The notes under the pieces are model-generated. The model ran no database searches. It was not told the origin of the DNA and saw only the letters and a list, made by a program, of their open reading frames with translations. Shown in pieces: positions 49,351-59,014 of a stretch of DNA of 64,000 nt (its first letter is position 1; each line of letters starts with the position of its first letter). Made by a program: the position numbers and the translations under genes. Source of the stretch: Lactonifactor sp. BIOML-A5 (GTDB lineage Bacteria > Bacillota > Clostridia > Lachnospirales > Lachnospiraceae); contig NZ_WKYV01000008.1 in assembly GCF_009677585.1 (NCBI RefSeq), positions 143,609 through 207,608 on the forward strand, in the 5' to 3' direction.

Positions 49351-49362
49351 TTTGCATGCAAA
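49351..49362. promoter_or_regulatory. 12-bp palindrome in the promoter region of the second UTRA regulator
   Basis: TTTGCATGCAAA is perfect and lies between a weak -35 (TTTACT) and -10 (TATGAT) read on the minus strand. A possible operator for regulator 2. Confidence 0.4.
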
Positions 49363-49437
49363 ACAAAAGTAAAAATCACCCGTTCCCCCAGGGCTCTTGC
49401 GATCGGCCGGCTGCCCACGGGAAAATACAGTATTGTA

Positions 49438-49466
49438 TTGCTTTTGAAGATCTGATTAGATATAAT
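49438..49466 (+). promoter_or_regulatory. Promoter of the hybrid kinase operon
   Basis: TTGCTT (49438-49443), 17 bases, TATAAT (49461-49466), about 60 bases before the hybrid kinase start at 49533. Confidence 0.6.
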
Positions 49467-49532
49467 ATGATCAAGATTAACATTTGACAAATTTCCATCA
49501 AATACATTTATGGTTGACAAAGGAGAACTTTT

Positions 49533-52253
49533 ATGGAAGGATACCGGGACGCTTTTATAGACACCCTTGGCATTAGTGCCAGCAAATATAGATTGGATAA
49601 GGAATTCACCCTCCTTTGTGCAAATCAATATTTTTACGAAAGTATGGGATATACAGAATCTGAATACCAGACACTTTTTCCAAGTCTCTCTCAATACTAT
49701 CAAAAACACATCAAAGAATTTCTTAAAATCAGAGACACCGCTTATGCTGCCTTTCAAAATGGAGATAAGACTTTTACCCTGGACTGCCGGACACCTCAGA
49801 AGGGCAATGGCTGCAGATGGGTTCGCATGACGGGAACCATCACTCAGGAGCAATCCGGCGATTGTCCTGTCCTTCTGGCTGTATATACAGACATCCATGA
49901 CATCATTTCGGCACGGGACGAGAAATCCCGGTATTTTGAATGGATGATGGATGAATATGTAGGAAATGTCTATATCTGTGACATGGAAACCTACGAGCTT
50001 CTTTTTGTAAATACCGTTGCATGTGAGACACTTCAGTCACACAGAGAATCCATAGTGGGGCGGAAATGCTACGAAGTGATTCAGGGACGGACCTCCCCCT
50101 GTCCCTTTTGTACCAATGACAAGCTGCGGGAAGATGAATTTTACCAATGGGAATTTAATAACCCTGTGCTGAAACGGACCTTTATGATTAAAAATCGTAT
50201 TGTAAACTGGAAGGGGCGCAAAGCCCGCATAGAGTTGTCTCATGATATGTACAGCACGGAATACAAACTTGCCAAGAAGGACAGGGAGAGGGAATCCCTT
50301 CTCAGGACCATCCCCGGCGGTTTTGTGCGGATTGACGCCAGAGACTGCCAGACCATCCTCTGGTACGGAGCCGAGTTTCTGCAGGTCATCGGCTATACGA
50401 AAGAACAGCTGGAAAAAGAACTTCACTTTCAGTGTACCTATATTCATCCAGAGGATAAGAGTCGTGTTACAGCGGTTATGCAGAAGATTCGGGAAACAGG
50501 GGAAAGCGCAGTTATAGAAGCCAGAGTGATCTCTCACAGCGGAGAGCTCAAAATTCTGACCATGACCTTATGCTACATAAGCGGAGAGAACAGCTGGGAT
50601 GGAATTCCCTCCTATTACCGTGTGGGGATTGATGTAACCCAGGAACGGAAAGAACAGGAGCGCCAGCGCCTGGCTCTGGAGGATGCCTACCGGACGGCGC
50701 AGGTGGCCAGTTCTGCAAAAACAAATTTCCTGTCCTCAATGTCTCATGATATCCGTACCCCTATGAACGCCATTATGGGAATGGCCGCTATTGCCCAGGT
50801 TAATCTAGACTCACCGGAAAAGGTCCATGACTGCCTGAATAAAATTAATGTCTCCAGCCGCCATCTGCTCAGTCTTATTAACGAAGTGTTAGATATGTCC
50901 AAAATAGAGAGCGGAAAAATTGATCTTATGCCGGAAGAGGTAAATCTGCCTGAGCTTACACAGAATGTAGCCGATATGTGCAAACCGCTGATTGCAGAAA
51001 AGCAGCTGGAATTCCAGATTAGTGTGGGACAGGTCCGCCACGAGAAAATCGTAGCGGACGGTGACCGTCTGCATCAGGTCTTTATGAACCTTTTGTCCAA
51101 TGCCATTAAATATACCCCCAACGGAGGAAAGATCAGTCTGTTCATCAACGAACTTCCCTCTCTGAATCCCGAGAAAGCCCGGTTTGAGTTTGTTATACAG
51201 GATAATGGAATTGGTATGAACAGCGACTATATTCCTCATATCTTCGAGCCTTTCTCCAGGGCAGAGGATCCCCGCATCAGCAAGATTCAGGGAACTGGGC
51301 TCGGTATGGCCATCACAGAGAATATTGTGAGGATGATGAACGGTTCTATCGATGTCAAGAGCCGGCCGGGAGAAGGCTCACAGTTTACTGTTTCTGTTCA
51401 GTTTGAGTGGATCAGTGAGGAAGAGGTCTGTGAAAAAGAATTGGAAGGTCTCCCTGTACTGGTAGTAGACGACGACAAAATCGTCTGTGAGAACGCCACA
51501 GCACTTCTGAATGAACTGGGAATGCGCGGATTTTGGGTATTATCAGGTCTTGAAGCTGTGGAATGCGTGGCCTTTGCCCATAGCCGGAAGGATGATTTCT
51601 TTGCTGTTATCCTGGATTGGCAGATGCCGGAGATGGATGGGCTGGAAACCCTGAAAGCCATCCGGGAACAGCTTGGAGAGCATGTGCCAATCATAATCAT
51701 TTCCGCCTATGACTACTCCGACATTGAAGATGAGTTTGTCCGTGCAGGGGCGGATGCGTTTATTACCAAGCCTCTCTTTAAGTCCAAAATGCTCCATGTT
51801 CTGCAGCTGTTCCTCTCCACCAGCCGTCAGGATGCCCTTGATGATCCGGCAGAGAATAAACATCCCGGTCTCCCGGGAAAGCATATTCTTCTTGCCGAGG
51901 ATAATGATTTGAATCGTGAGATTGCCGCTGAGCTGCTTGAGATGCAGGGCATCACAGTGGATGCCGTAGAAAACGGCCGCCATGCGGTAGAGGCCTTTCA
52001 GGCCTCCCTTCCCGGTTACTACGACGCCGTGCTTATGGATATTCAGATGCCTGAGATGGATGGCTATATCGCCACTGAAACCATCCGCTCCATGAAGCGG
52101 ATAGACGCACATACCATTCCCATTCTGGCCCTGACTGCCAACGCCTTTGTGGCTGACGTGGGCAAAGCGCGTAGCGTGGGAATGAATGACCATATTGCAA
52201 AACCTATTGATGTGGAACAGCTGATGAATGTACTGCAAAGATGGATAGGGTAA
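49533..52253 (+). CDS. PAS-containing hybrid histidine kinase with two receiver domains
   Basis: 906 residues, no membrane helix, so cytoplasmic. PAS-like sensor modules occupy about residues 1-125, 145-255 (with SPCPFC, a CxxC pair) and 262-375 (PGGFVRIDARD, YIHPEDKSRV). The kinase core has the H-box SHDIRTPMNAIMG with His405, then an ATPase domain with NLLSNAIKYTPNGG and GTGLGMAI. Receiver 1 (about 635-755) has VVDDDK and phospho-Asp695 in LDWQMPEMDG; receiver 2 (about 780-905) has AEDNDLNREIA and Asp836 in LMDIQMPEMDG. No HPt or output domain is present. Probably senses a soluble redox or small-molecule cue. A gene for a two-winged-helix regulator follows after 57 bases. Confidence 0.95.
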   Translation: MEGYRDAFIDTLGISASKYRLDKEFTLLCANQYFYESMGYTESEYQTLFPSLSQYYQKHIKEFLKIRDTAYAAFQNGDKTFTLDCRTPQKGNGCRWVRMTGTITQEQSGDCPVLLAVYTDIHDIISARDEKSRYFEWMMDEYVGNVYICDMETYELLFVNTVACETLQSHRESIVGRKCYEVIQGRTSPCPFCTNDKLREDEFYQWEFNNPVLKRTFMIKNRIVNWKGRKARIELSHDMYSTEYKLAKKDRERESLLRTIPGGFVRIDARDCQTILWYGAEFLQVIGYTKEQLEKELHFQCTYIHPEDKSRVTAVMQKIRETGESAVIEARVISHSGELKILTMTLCYISGENSWDGIPSYYRVGIDVTQERKEQERQRLALEDAYRTAQVASSAKTNFLSSMSHDIRTPMNAIMGMAAIAQVNLDSPEKVHDCLNKINVSSRHLLSLINEVLDMSKIESGKIDLMPEEVNLPELTQNVADMCKPLIAEKQLEFQISVGQVRHEKIVADGDRLHQVFMNLLSNAIKYTPNGGKISLFINELPSLNPEKARFEFVIQDNGIGMNSDYIPHIFEPFSRAEDPRISKIQGTGLGMAITENIVRMMNGSIDVKSRPGEGSQFTVSVQFEWISEEEVCEKELEGLPVLVVDDDKIVCENATALLNELGMRGFWVLSGLEAVECVAFAHSRKDDFFAVILDWQMPEMDGLETLKAIREQLGEHVPIIIISAYDYSDIEDEFVRAGADAFITKPLFKSKMLHVLQLFLSTSRQDALDDPAENKHPGLPGKHILLAEDNDLNREIAAELLEMQGITVDAVENGRHAVEAFQASLPGYYDAVLMDIQMPEMDGYIATETIRSMKRIDAHTIPILALTANAFVADVGKARSVGMNDHIAKPIDVEQLMNVLQRWIG

Positions 52254-52310
52254 CCATGGAGCCTTCAACAGTTATTTTACTACTTGTCTGAGCATTGAAA
52301 GGAAGTACAT

Positions 52311-53762
52311 ATGTCTTACTCTAACAGTCAGGAACAAACCATTTACCGGAGTCTTGCCGGACAGATCCAGCTGGGTTTCTTTGACGATGGGGAGCGCTTC
52401 CCATCCGCCCAGGAGATCGCATTGGGATATGGAGTCTCATATTGTCCGGCTCAGAGAGCCCTTAAGCGCCTTGAGACGAATGGTCTTGTTCAGCTTTGCC
52501 GGGGGAAACCAACTGTTGTCCTGGCAAAGCCATATCATAATTATCTTAGCAGTAATGTTTTTAGGAGCCGTGCAGCTGCCCTGGGAGATCTCTGCAAAGG
52601 CATTCATCTGATTTCCCCATCTATCTGTATGCAGGGTATTTATACAACAGAGGCCTTTGCTTTTCCCCGAGAAACCGGGCAGAAGGGCAGCCCCACTCAT
52701 TACGGGAAGCTTCTTTACAAAACCTTTTATAAATATCTTCAGGCCCTGGGCAGCCGTACGGTATTAAGCCTGTACTACGATATAGGATTTTTTGCTGAAA
52801 GTTCCTTTCTGGACATCCTGAATACCCTCTATGGGAAGGATGATACGAATTTGTTTTTAGAAAAGACTGCTGCAGTCCTTCTGGAGTGTGCACAGACCGC
52901 TTCCCAAAAGACTCCTTCGGAGATCATCCGGCAGCTGGAGGCTATAAGTACAGCTTTCTTTGAAAGGATTGACCCATATATAAGAAATACCCACACCCTC
53001 AGTGAGGAAAAAGAGCCTTTTGACTGGAAACCTCATAAAGGAAGAACCCGCTACTGTGATATCGTGGCAATTGAACTGATCTGTAAAATCAATCAGGGAC
53101 AATACCCTATCGGAACCTTACTTCCCAACGGAGCAGTTTTGGCAGATATTTATCATGTGTCAGCCATCACGATCCGCCGCACTATGCAATTGCTTAATCA
53201 GCTGGGAGTAGTAAAAACCATCAATGGAGTGGGCACCCGCGTTACTTGCTCAGGAGACTCCAGTATCCCCTATAAGCTAAAGGCTCTGACTTTTGATGAT
53301 AATCTGAGAGACTTTCTAGAAGCCCTTCAGTTCCTGGCTGTCACAGGTGAATCTGTAATAAAGTTCACCTTTCCCAATTTCACAGAAGAATACCTTATGT
53401 CCATCCAGCAGGCATTGTCCATCCCTCAGGAAAAAAAATCTATGGTTTCAGTTATCAGTGCATGTATGCAGGCTGTAGTCCACTGCTGTCCGCTTGCCTG
53501 TATTCAGGAAATATACCGTCAGATTACCATTTTACTGCTGAAAGGAAGTGTACTGCGGCTGGATGAGACAGGAGCGGAAACTGTTCCTGGGTGGAAAAGC
53601 TTATCCCTGTCAATGCTTCGCAGCCTCAGTGACAAAGATACCACACAGTTTGCACGAAGCTGGAGGGATTTAATGGACAATAATTTTATCACAACCAAGA
53701 AAACTCTTTTGGAAATTGGAGTCTCGGGGATTGACGGGATTATCCAGCCTGTACGTTCATAA
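52311..53762 (+). CDS. Regulator with two GntR-like winged-helix domains (copy 1)
   Basis: 483 residues with an unusual duplicated design. A first winged helix (about 1-72) carries RFPSAQEIALGYGVSYCPAQRALKRLETNGLVQL. A second (about 246-322) carries TLLPNGAVLADIYHVSAITIRRTMQLLNQLGVVKTINGVGTRV. Each is followed by an all-helical segment resembling an FCD-type ligand domain. The architecture equals that of the protein at 59951-61411, with the second winged helix best conserved. It is encoded 57 bases after the hybrid kinase and is likely its partner output, though it has no receiver of its own. Its stop overlaps the convergent phosphodiesterase gene by 6 bases. Confidence 0.82.
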   Translation: MSYSNSQEQTIYRSLAGQIQLGFFDDGERFPSAQEIALGYGVSYCPAQRALKRLETNGLVQLCRGKPTVVLAKPYHNYLSSNVFRSRAAALGDLCKGIHLISPSICMQGIYTTEAFAFPRETGQKGSPTHYGKLLYKTFYKYLQALGSRTVLSLYYDIGFFAESSFLDILNTLYGKDDTNLFLEKTAAVLLECAQTASQKTPSEIIRQLEAISTAFFERIDPYIRNTHTLSEEKEPFDWKPHKGRTRYCDIVAIELICKINQGQYPIGTLLPNGAVLADIYHVSAITIRRTMQLLNQLGVVKTINGVGTRVTCSGDSSIPYKLKALTFDDNLRDFLEALQFLAVTGESVIKFTFPNFTEEYLMSIQQALSIPQEKKSMVSVISACMQAVVHCCPLACIQEIYRQITILLLKGSVLRLDETGAETVPGWKSLSLSMLRSLSDKDTTQFARSWRDLMDNNFITTKKTLLEIGVSGIDGIIQPVRS

Positions 53763-55556
53763 AACTTTTTCCGCTAAATTCATCACCCACTCGCTTTGCC
53801 CCTTTGTGTTCAGAATATAAGAGGTAAAATACGTATTGTCTGTGATAATCCCGCTTACCTGCAGTTTCATCATCCTTTTCATGCTTTTCTCGTCGTTTAT
53901 TGTCCATGCATAGACTTCTTTGTTCAGAACAGAGGCCTGTGCAAGAAGCTGCGGCGTAATAAAAGTTTCCTCAATACTAAATGCATCTGCAGCGTTGAGT
54001 TCTGTCATATCTCCATAGGCTAACGCTGCAATATACACCGTTTTTAGATGGGGGTCCAGCTCCTTCACACGTTCAAGGATGGAATAATCCATAGATGCAA
54101 CTGTGCACTGGGATTCAAAATGATATCTGCGGATTAACTCCACGGTTCTCTCTTCCAATTTCTTTTCATGCCCGCTGCTCTTCAGCTCTATCATCAGATT
54201 TATCTTACCATGGGCTTCTTTTAACATATCCTCCAGTGTGGGAAGATATTCTCCTTCAAATCCCTGCATTAAATGCTTTCCTATATCGTACCTCTTGCCC
54301 TCCTCATAGGTTACATCCCAAATTTTCTGTGATACCCCCGCAATCCGCTTAAAGTCTGTATCATGCATTACCACAAGTACGCCGTCCTTCGTTTGCTGGA
54401 CATCGATCTCTGCTGCATCTGCCCCGCTTCGGATAGCTTCTTTCAGAGCAGCCAGAGTATTCTCCGGTGCAAATACAGCTCCGGCCCTGTGTGCCACAAT
54501 TTGTATATTCTCATCTCTGAATATATCGTTTTGAAGGGGATATATCATCTCTGAATACATGGTCACACAGATAACGGAAACCAACACCTGCACACATTTA
54601 TAGACGTTCCTCCTCCAAGTGCTTTTTCTCTTTACCCTATCTATAGTTCTGCCCTGGTACTTATAATAAGCTGCCATGACTATACTGATCAGGAAAACAG
54701 CCCTTATAGACGCAAAGAGAATCGTACCCACAGCAGATTGTCTATAATAATGGAACCAGAATGCATACTCTGCCTCCCGGGGGCTCACGGTAAATTTAGT
54801 CCAAAGCAAAAGTGATAAAACATAGATTGCTTTACTCCCCAATGCCATAACATGGATAAATAGAATTCCGATCAGAACAAGGAAAAAGGTTCTGATTCTT
54901 TTACCTTTTCCCAATTTTACACTTTTCATCCTTGCCTCTTTAAAGCTGCATGGATATAACACAAATTCGTGAATGCTGAAAATCCATCGGAGGAAATAGA
55001 ATAACAGCAGCAAAGTGATTCCGAAATAAATAACACCAAGCAAAGGCTGTCCTTTTATAAACTCTAAAATGAAACCAGGTATCTTGAGTGAACGCAGAGG
55101 ACCGGACACAAAAAGAATCCCGGTCAATGGCATAAGAAGGAGTACTACAATACTCATACCCAGATTCTTCGGCATAAAAATCGCCAATGCCCTTTTGAAG
55201 CTGTGATGGAGAAGCCACATGAGCCCTGTCCTCCTTCCCTCCCTGGCACAATCACAGTATAAAATGATGGCTGCTATCTCTAAAAATGAAAAATAGATAA
55301 ACAGGGTGAAAAGGGCCAGCAGGGAGATTAACGAGACTGGATTTTTGAATACCTCCAGTATATTCTGGTTTGTAAGATAGCTTACACCTGCCGACTCCAG
55401 AGCATAGGTAATAATGCTCTCCCCAAAATGAGCCATAACAGTAAGCAAAATTTTATATAATATTTCAAATAAAAGAATAACAGTCCAGTTCCATGATACT
55501 AATACCCATACTGTTTTCCATAACTCTGATAACCTTCTCCATCTGCTGCTCTTCAT
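53757..55556 (-). CDS. Membrane glycerophosphodiester phosphodiesterase
   Basis: 599 residues. The first 340 residues hold about eight membrane helices, the GPDPase-membrane domain. The catalytic GDPD domain spans about 345-590 with VAHRAGAVFAPENT (His near 355, ENT), EIDVQQTKDGVLVVMHD (Glu, Asp, His) and MIELK. It hydrolyses glycerophosphodiesters, releasing glycerol phosphate from phospholipid-, lipoteichoic acid- or related headgroups, and probably works on the outer membrane face. It is the last gene of the RR-ABC-HK cluster (72 bases past the kinase stop) and may be part of an envelope-stress response. An AAGGA site precedes the ATG. Confidence 0.92.
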   Translation of the reverse strand: MKSSRWRRLSELWKTVWVLVSWNWTVILLFEILYKILLTVMAHFGESIITYALESAGVSYLTNQNILEVFKNPVSLISLLALFTLFIYFSFLEIAAIILYCDCAREGRRTGLMWLLHHSFKRALAIFMPKNLGMSIVVLLLMPLTGILFVSGPLRSLKIPGFILEFIKGQPLLGVIYFGITLLLLFYFLRWIFSIHEFVLYPCSFKEARMKSVKLGKGKRIRTFFLVLIGILFIHVMALGSKAIYVLSLLLWTKFTVSPREAEYAFWFHYYRQSAVGTILFASIRAVFLISIVMAAYYKYQGRTIDRVKRKSTWRRNVYKCVQVLVSVICVTMYSEMIYPLQNDIFRDENIQIVAHRAGAVFAPENTLAALKEAIRSGADAAEIDVQQTKDGVLVVMHDTDFKRIAGVSQKIWDVTYEEGKRYDIGKHLMQGFEGEYLPTLEDMLKEAHGKINLMIELKSSGHEKKLEERTVELIRRYHFESQCTVASMDYSILERVKELDPHLKTVYIAALAYGDMTELNAADAFSIEETFITPQLLAQASVLNKEVYAWTINDEKSMKRMMKLQVSGIITDNTYFTSYILNTKGQSEWVMNLAEKVL

Positions 55557-55628
55557 ATCATTTCTTCCTTAAGTTTTTATTTTTCATCTGTCCCTTTGTC
55601 TTCTCCCCGGGCTAACCGGGTGTCACAC

Positions 55629-56519
55629 TTAAATAATTACAATAATGGTCAGGATCCCCTCCTTTATAGATGCGTTCACCGACCCCTGCATCATTTCCAC
55701 TAGCTTTTTTACGACAGCCAGACCAAGTCCGGTGCTATCTCCCTGCCGGGACTGGTCTCCTGTATAGAACCGTTCAAACAGCCGCTCCGTTTCTATTTTT
55801 TTATCTTCCTTAATTGTGTTTTCTATCCGAAACAACAGCTTATCATTACCTAGTGTTTCCAGAGATACTCTGAGCATTCCTCCGGAATATTGGATTGCGT
55901 TTCCCAGAAGATTCTGATAAATTCTTCCTAACATACCAGGATCCACATTTGCAAACACAGAGACATCTGGGAACATCACTTCAGGCTGAATGTTCTTTTT
56001 CTCAAAGAGAGGTGCATTCTCTATCAAATATTCTGCAAGCAGATTTGATACATTGGTAACTGCATACTGCGGCTTTAACTGCTCTGTATCCAGTACTGCC
56101 AACTCATAAAACGAAGCGATTAATCCATTCATGCGCCAGCATCTGCGCTGAATGATCTCTAGTCTCTCCTTCTGTTCTTTGGCAAGTTTAGAATTTTGTA
56201 GCAGTTGGATATGCCCCATAATCACGGTCAGGGGCGTCCGCAGGTCATGGGAGATGCTGGCTATGGACTCCTTGAGATGCTCCTCATGCTGCAGGGCTCC
56301 CGCAACTGCTGACCGCTGTTTCTCAAGGTTCCGGTTAAGACGGGCTGCCAGACTCTCCAGATCCCGGTCTATGAGCGAGATATCCAGCATTTTTTCCGTC
56401 TCATCAGACAACCATGCCCCGATTTGATGAGATAAGCTTCGAATCTCCCGCTTTAGTAAATAATACCGTGTAGTAACCACAGTAAGCAGTACACAAAGAA
56501 CTATTATCCCTGCAATCAT
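55629..56519 (-). CDS. Sensor histidine kinase of the LanFEG-like cluster
   Basis: 296 residues from the ATG at 56519 (GGAGGTG before it; the in-frame TTG at 56534 lies in the site). A single N-terminal helix (IIVLCVLLTVVTTRYYLL) and a short linker precede the dimerisation region with SHDLRTPLTVIMG, His91, and the ATPase domain with YQNLLGNAIQYSGG and STGLGLAVVKKLVEMMQG. With almost no external loop it belongs to the intramembrane-sensing kinases that report on an ABC transporter. It is encoded 16 bases after the G permease gene. Confidence 0.9.
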   Translation of the reverse strand: MIAGIIVLCVLLTVVTTRYYLLKREIRSLSHQIGAWLSDETEKMLDISLIDRDLESLAARLNRNLEKQRSAVAGALQHEEHLKESIASISHDLRTPLTVIMGHIQLLQNSKLAKEQKERLEIIQRRCWRMNGLIASFYELAVLDTEQLKPQYAVTNVSNLLAEYLIENAPLFEKKNIQPEVMFPDVSVFANVDPGMLGRIYQNLLGNAIQYSGGMLRVSLETLGNDKLLFRIENTIKEDKKIETERLFERFYTGDQSRQGDSTGLGLAVVKKLVEMMQGSVNASIKEGILTIIVII

Positions 56520-56534
56520 GTCTGGCACCTCCAA

Positions 56535-57272
56535 CTATTTCAGCTCACACTGCTGAAAAACTTTCCATGATGCAAAAAAAAGCACAATCCCCCAGACCAG
56601 TGGAACAATAACGCTTTCCCCACAGATGAACCTGGGATCTGCCACTGCATTTCTAATTTGGAAAATCGGCAGAAAACGCAAGGGCAATCCAAGCTTCATT
56701 CCATATCCCAAATACATACTCATGGAAAATGTTACCAGAGCTGTCACGCCCAGCGCTTTCGGCATACTGCGGAGTACTATGCAGAAAAACACCGGAATCA
56801 TAAAGCAGATACTATTGCAAAGAAACGAGTAGAATACTGCCTTTAACACGTGGCCCGTGAACACCCCTGCATTTTCCAGTCCAAAGCGTGAGAACTCCCT
56901 GAGGCAGCCCCCCAGAGGGAATACCAGCATCAAAAGGTTAAATGCACATAGATATACCCATATCTTTCCAGCAAATACAGAAGACCTTGAATGGCCCGTA
57001 CATATCTCCATGTTAATGGTTCTCCAAGTAAACTCCTGTCCAAGCATCAGAGCTAAAATGCTAGAAAGCAAAATCAGCAAAAACGTAGAATCATATACCA
57101 TACCATCCAGAATATCCCACAGAGCAGAAGAAACTCCGCTTCCAGGACCTAGGGGCTCCCGTAAATAGGTTTCCCCCGTCAGAAAGCCCAGGAAAAAAAC
57201 CCCAACAAGGGTGCTCCAATAGATGGGATTGTGAAACAACTGATATCGCTCCATTTTAAACAGATTATTCAA
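56535..57272 (-). CDS. ABC-2 permease subunit (LanG-like)
   Basis: 245 residues with six predicted helices, the usual pattern of lantibiotic immunity permeases LanE/LanG. LLILLSSILALMLGQEFTWRTINMEICTGHSR is the typical LanG-like loop (GQEFTWRT) after the second helix. It partners the E subunit and ATPase to expel antimicrobial peptides from the membrane. It follows the E gene by 12 bases. No signal peptide. Which peptide it excretes is unknown. Confidence 0.82.
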   Translation of the reverse strand: MNNLFKMERYQLFHNPIYWSTLVGVFFLGFLTGETYLREPLGPGSGVSSALWDILDGMVYDSTFLLILLSSILALMLGQEFTWRTINMEICTGHSRSSVFAGKIWVYLCAFNLLMLVFPLGGCLREFSRFGLENAGVFTGHVLKAVFYSFLCNSICFMIPVFFCIVLRSMPKALGVTALVTFSMSMYLGYGMKLGLPLRFLPIFQIRNAVADPRFICGESVIVPLVWGIVLFFASWKVFQQCELK

Positions 57273-57284
57273 ATATATTCCCCC

Positions 57285-57989
57285 TTATTTTAAGTCAGAA
57301 TGGACAAAAAAGCCATATGCCCCTATACACCCGCCGGCAATCCAGAGGCTGTCTGTCACAAGTGTCTGCACATAAATGCCCTCCATTTGATGTAATGCCA
57401 AAAGCCTGAGCTGCCCCATGGGAAGATACCTGGCAATTATCTGTGCAGAGTCGCCATTCATAAAAAATATCATCAAAAAGTACAGTATCAGAGGGACTGT
57501 AAGCGTTTTGCCTGTATCCTGAAAGGCAAATCCCAAAAGTAAAATAAGGCTTCCCATAGCCAGAATCATATAAAGAGCAAGAAACATTGTTCTTGCAGTA
57601 CCTGCTGAACCGTTCCCATTGTTCCCCCAAACAGCTATTCCCAGCAGCAGATCCCCAAAAAGGGGAATAAACAGAATCACAAGGCAGGCTGCAAAATAAG
57701 AAATACTTTTTGCTGCCAATACCGTACCTCTTTTATGACCAGCAGTAAGATAACTCTGCAGTGTGCGGTTATCAAATTCTGTCCCAATAAACATTGCCCC
57801 AAAAATAATAAGCAGAAAATAGAGAAGCGGCATGTTATACACAAAAGCATCTAAAAACTCCCGGGCCGTCCCAGGCAGATTACCATCTAAAATCATAAGA
57901 TTACCCATGACCGCCGCAAATGCTAACAGTCCCCAAAGCATTTTCGTCCTGAACATTTTATAGAATTCAGCCTTCAGAAGATCACTCAC
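57285..57989 (-). CDS. ABC-2 permease subunit (LanE-like)
   Basis: 234 residues, six predicted helices. KMLWGLLAFAAVMGNLMILDGNL and FGAMFIGTEFDNRTLQSYLTAGHKRGTVLAAKSISY match LanE/BcrB-type permeases (IGxEFxxRT after helix two). Its ATG overlaps the end of the ATPase gene by 8 bases, so translation is coupled. It forms the membrane channel with the G subunit. Confidence 0.82.
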   Translation of the reverse strand: MSDLLKAEFYKMFRTKMLWGLLAFAAVMGNLMILDGNLPGTAREFLDAFVYNMPLLYFLLIIFGAMFIGTEFDNRTLQSYLTAGHKRGTVLAAKSISYFAACLVILFIPLFGDLLLGIAVWGNNGNGSAGTARTMFLALYMILAMGSLILLLGFAFQDTGKTLTVPLILYFLMIFFMNGDSAQIIARYLPMGQLRLLALHQMEGIYVQTLVTDSLWIAGGCIGAYGFFVHSDLK

Positions 57990-58905
57990 AGGGCGTCCCT
58001 CCTATTTTCTCCAGAAAATAATTCTCCAGGGTATCTCCGGAAATCTGAAGACCCGTAACAAGGATCTGTGCATCTGACAGAATCTTTGCCACATCCTCCA
58101 GCTGCTCCAGCTGATCATACAGCTGAATCGTGTTATCCGGCATTAGCTTCATATTTTGTGTATGAAGACGTTCCTCCAGGATCAACAGGGCCTTTTCTGG
58201 TTCCTTCGCGCGAATGGAAATATGACGTTTGCACCGCAGATCTAATTCCTGGTGGGTTATCTCCTCAATAATTTTTCCTTTATGAATGAGTATAAACTGC
58301 GACGCTGTTTGATATAACTCTTCCAGAATGTGGCTGGACACCAGAATCGTCATTCCGTATTCCCTATTGAGCTGCTTCAGCAGTTTACGGACTTCCGCAA
58401 TACCAGAAGGATCCAGGCCGTTGATAGGTTCGTCTAAAATTAAAAATTCCGGAGTATTCATAAGAGCCATAGCAATTCCAAGACGCTGGCGCATACCTAA
58501 TGAAAAATTTCGCACCGGCTTTTTCCCTGTAGAATTCAGCCCTACCATACACAGGCAGTCTTCTGCCACAGACTTATCCGGAATCCCCCTCTGTAACCGC
58601 TGCACTTCCATATTTTGTGCTGCAGTTAAGTTGGGGTATAATGCCGGAGTCTCAATCATGCATCCTATCCTCCTGCGCTGTTCCTGCAGTTGGGACCTCC
58701 CGCTTTTCCCCCACAAAGCCATGCTGCCCTCTGTGGGAAATGAAAGACCTGTAATCAATCGAAGAAGGCTTGTCTTTCCTGCCCCGTTCTGACCAATAAA
58801 CCCATAAATCTTTCCCTTCTCTATCTGTAGGTTGACATGGTCCAAGGCCGTTGTCTGCTTATAACGCTTGGTCAGATTAGTAGTTTTTAAGATAATAGTG
58901 CTCAT
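57982..58905 (-). CDS. ABC transporter ATPase (LanF/BcrA-like)
   Basis: 307 residues. Walker A GQNGAGKTS (about 38-46), IGCMIETPALYPNLTAAQNM with the BcrA-type Glu in place of the Q-loop Gln, signature FSLGMRQRLGIAMALM, FLILDEPINGLDPSG Walker B and SSHILEELYQTA H-loop. The length and the C-terminal 80-residue extension match the LanF/BcrA family used against lantibiotics and bacitracin. It powers the two permeases encoded next. It follows the response-regulator gene by 109 bases. Confidence 0.88.
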   Translation of the reverse strand: MSTIILKTTNLTKRYKQTTALDHVNLQIEKGKIYGFIGQNGAGKTSLLRLITGLSFPTEGSMALWGKSGRSQLQEQRRRIGCMIETPALYPNLTAAQNMEVQRLQRGIPDKSVAEDCLCMVGLNSTGKKPVRNFSLGMRQRLGIAMALMNTPEFLILDEPINGLDPSGIAEVRKLLKQLNREYGMTILVSSHILEELYQTASQFILIHKGKIIEEITHQELDLRCKRHISIRAKEPEKALLILEERLHTQNMKLMPDNTIQLYDQLEQLEDVAKILSDAQILVTGLQISGDTLENYFLEKIGGTPCE

Positions 58906-59014
58906 CTGTATCCACTCCTTTCTATTCTGCTTAGTTTAATAGAAAAGATTAAAGAATTTCTTAAATACCAACCGTAATTTATAAAATAAAAGTAAAGCCT
59001 AATAATTTACTCCT

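Noticed and set aside
51543..52268. Minus-strand 241-codon frame
   Set aside because: Antisense to the receiver domains of the hybrid kinase.
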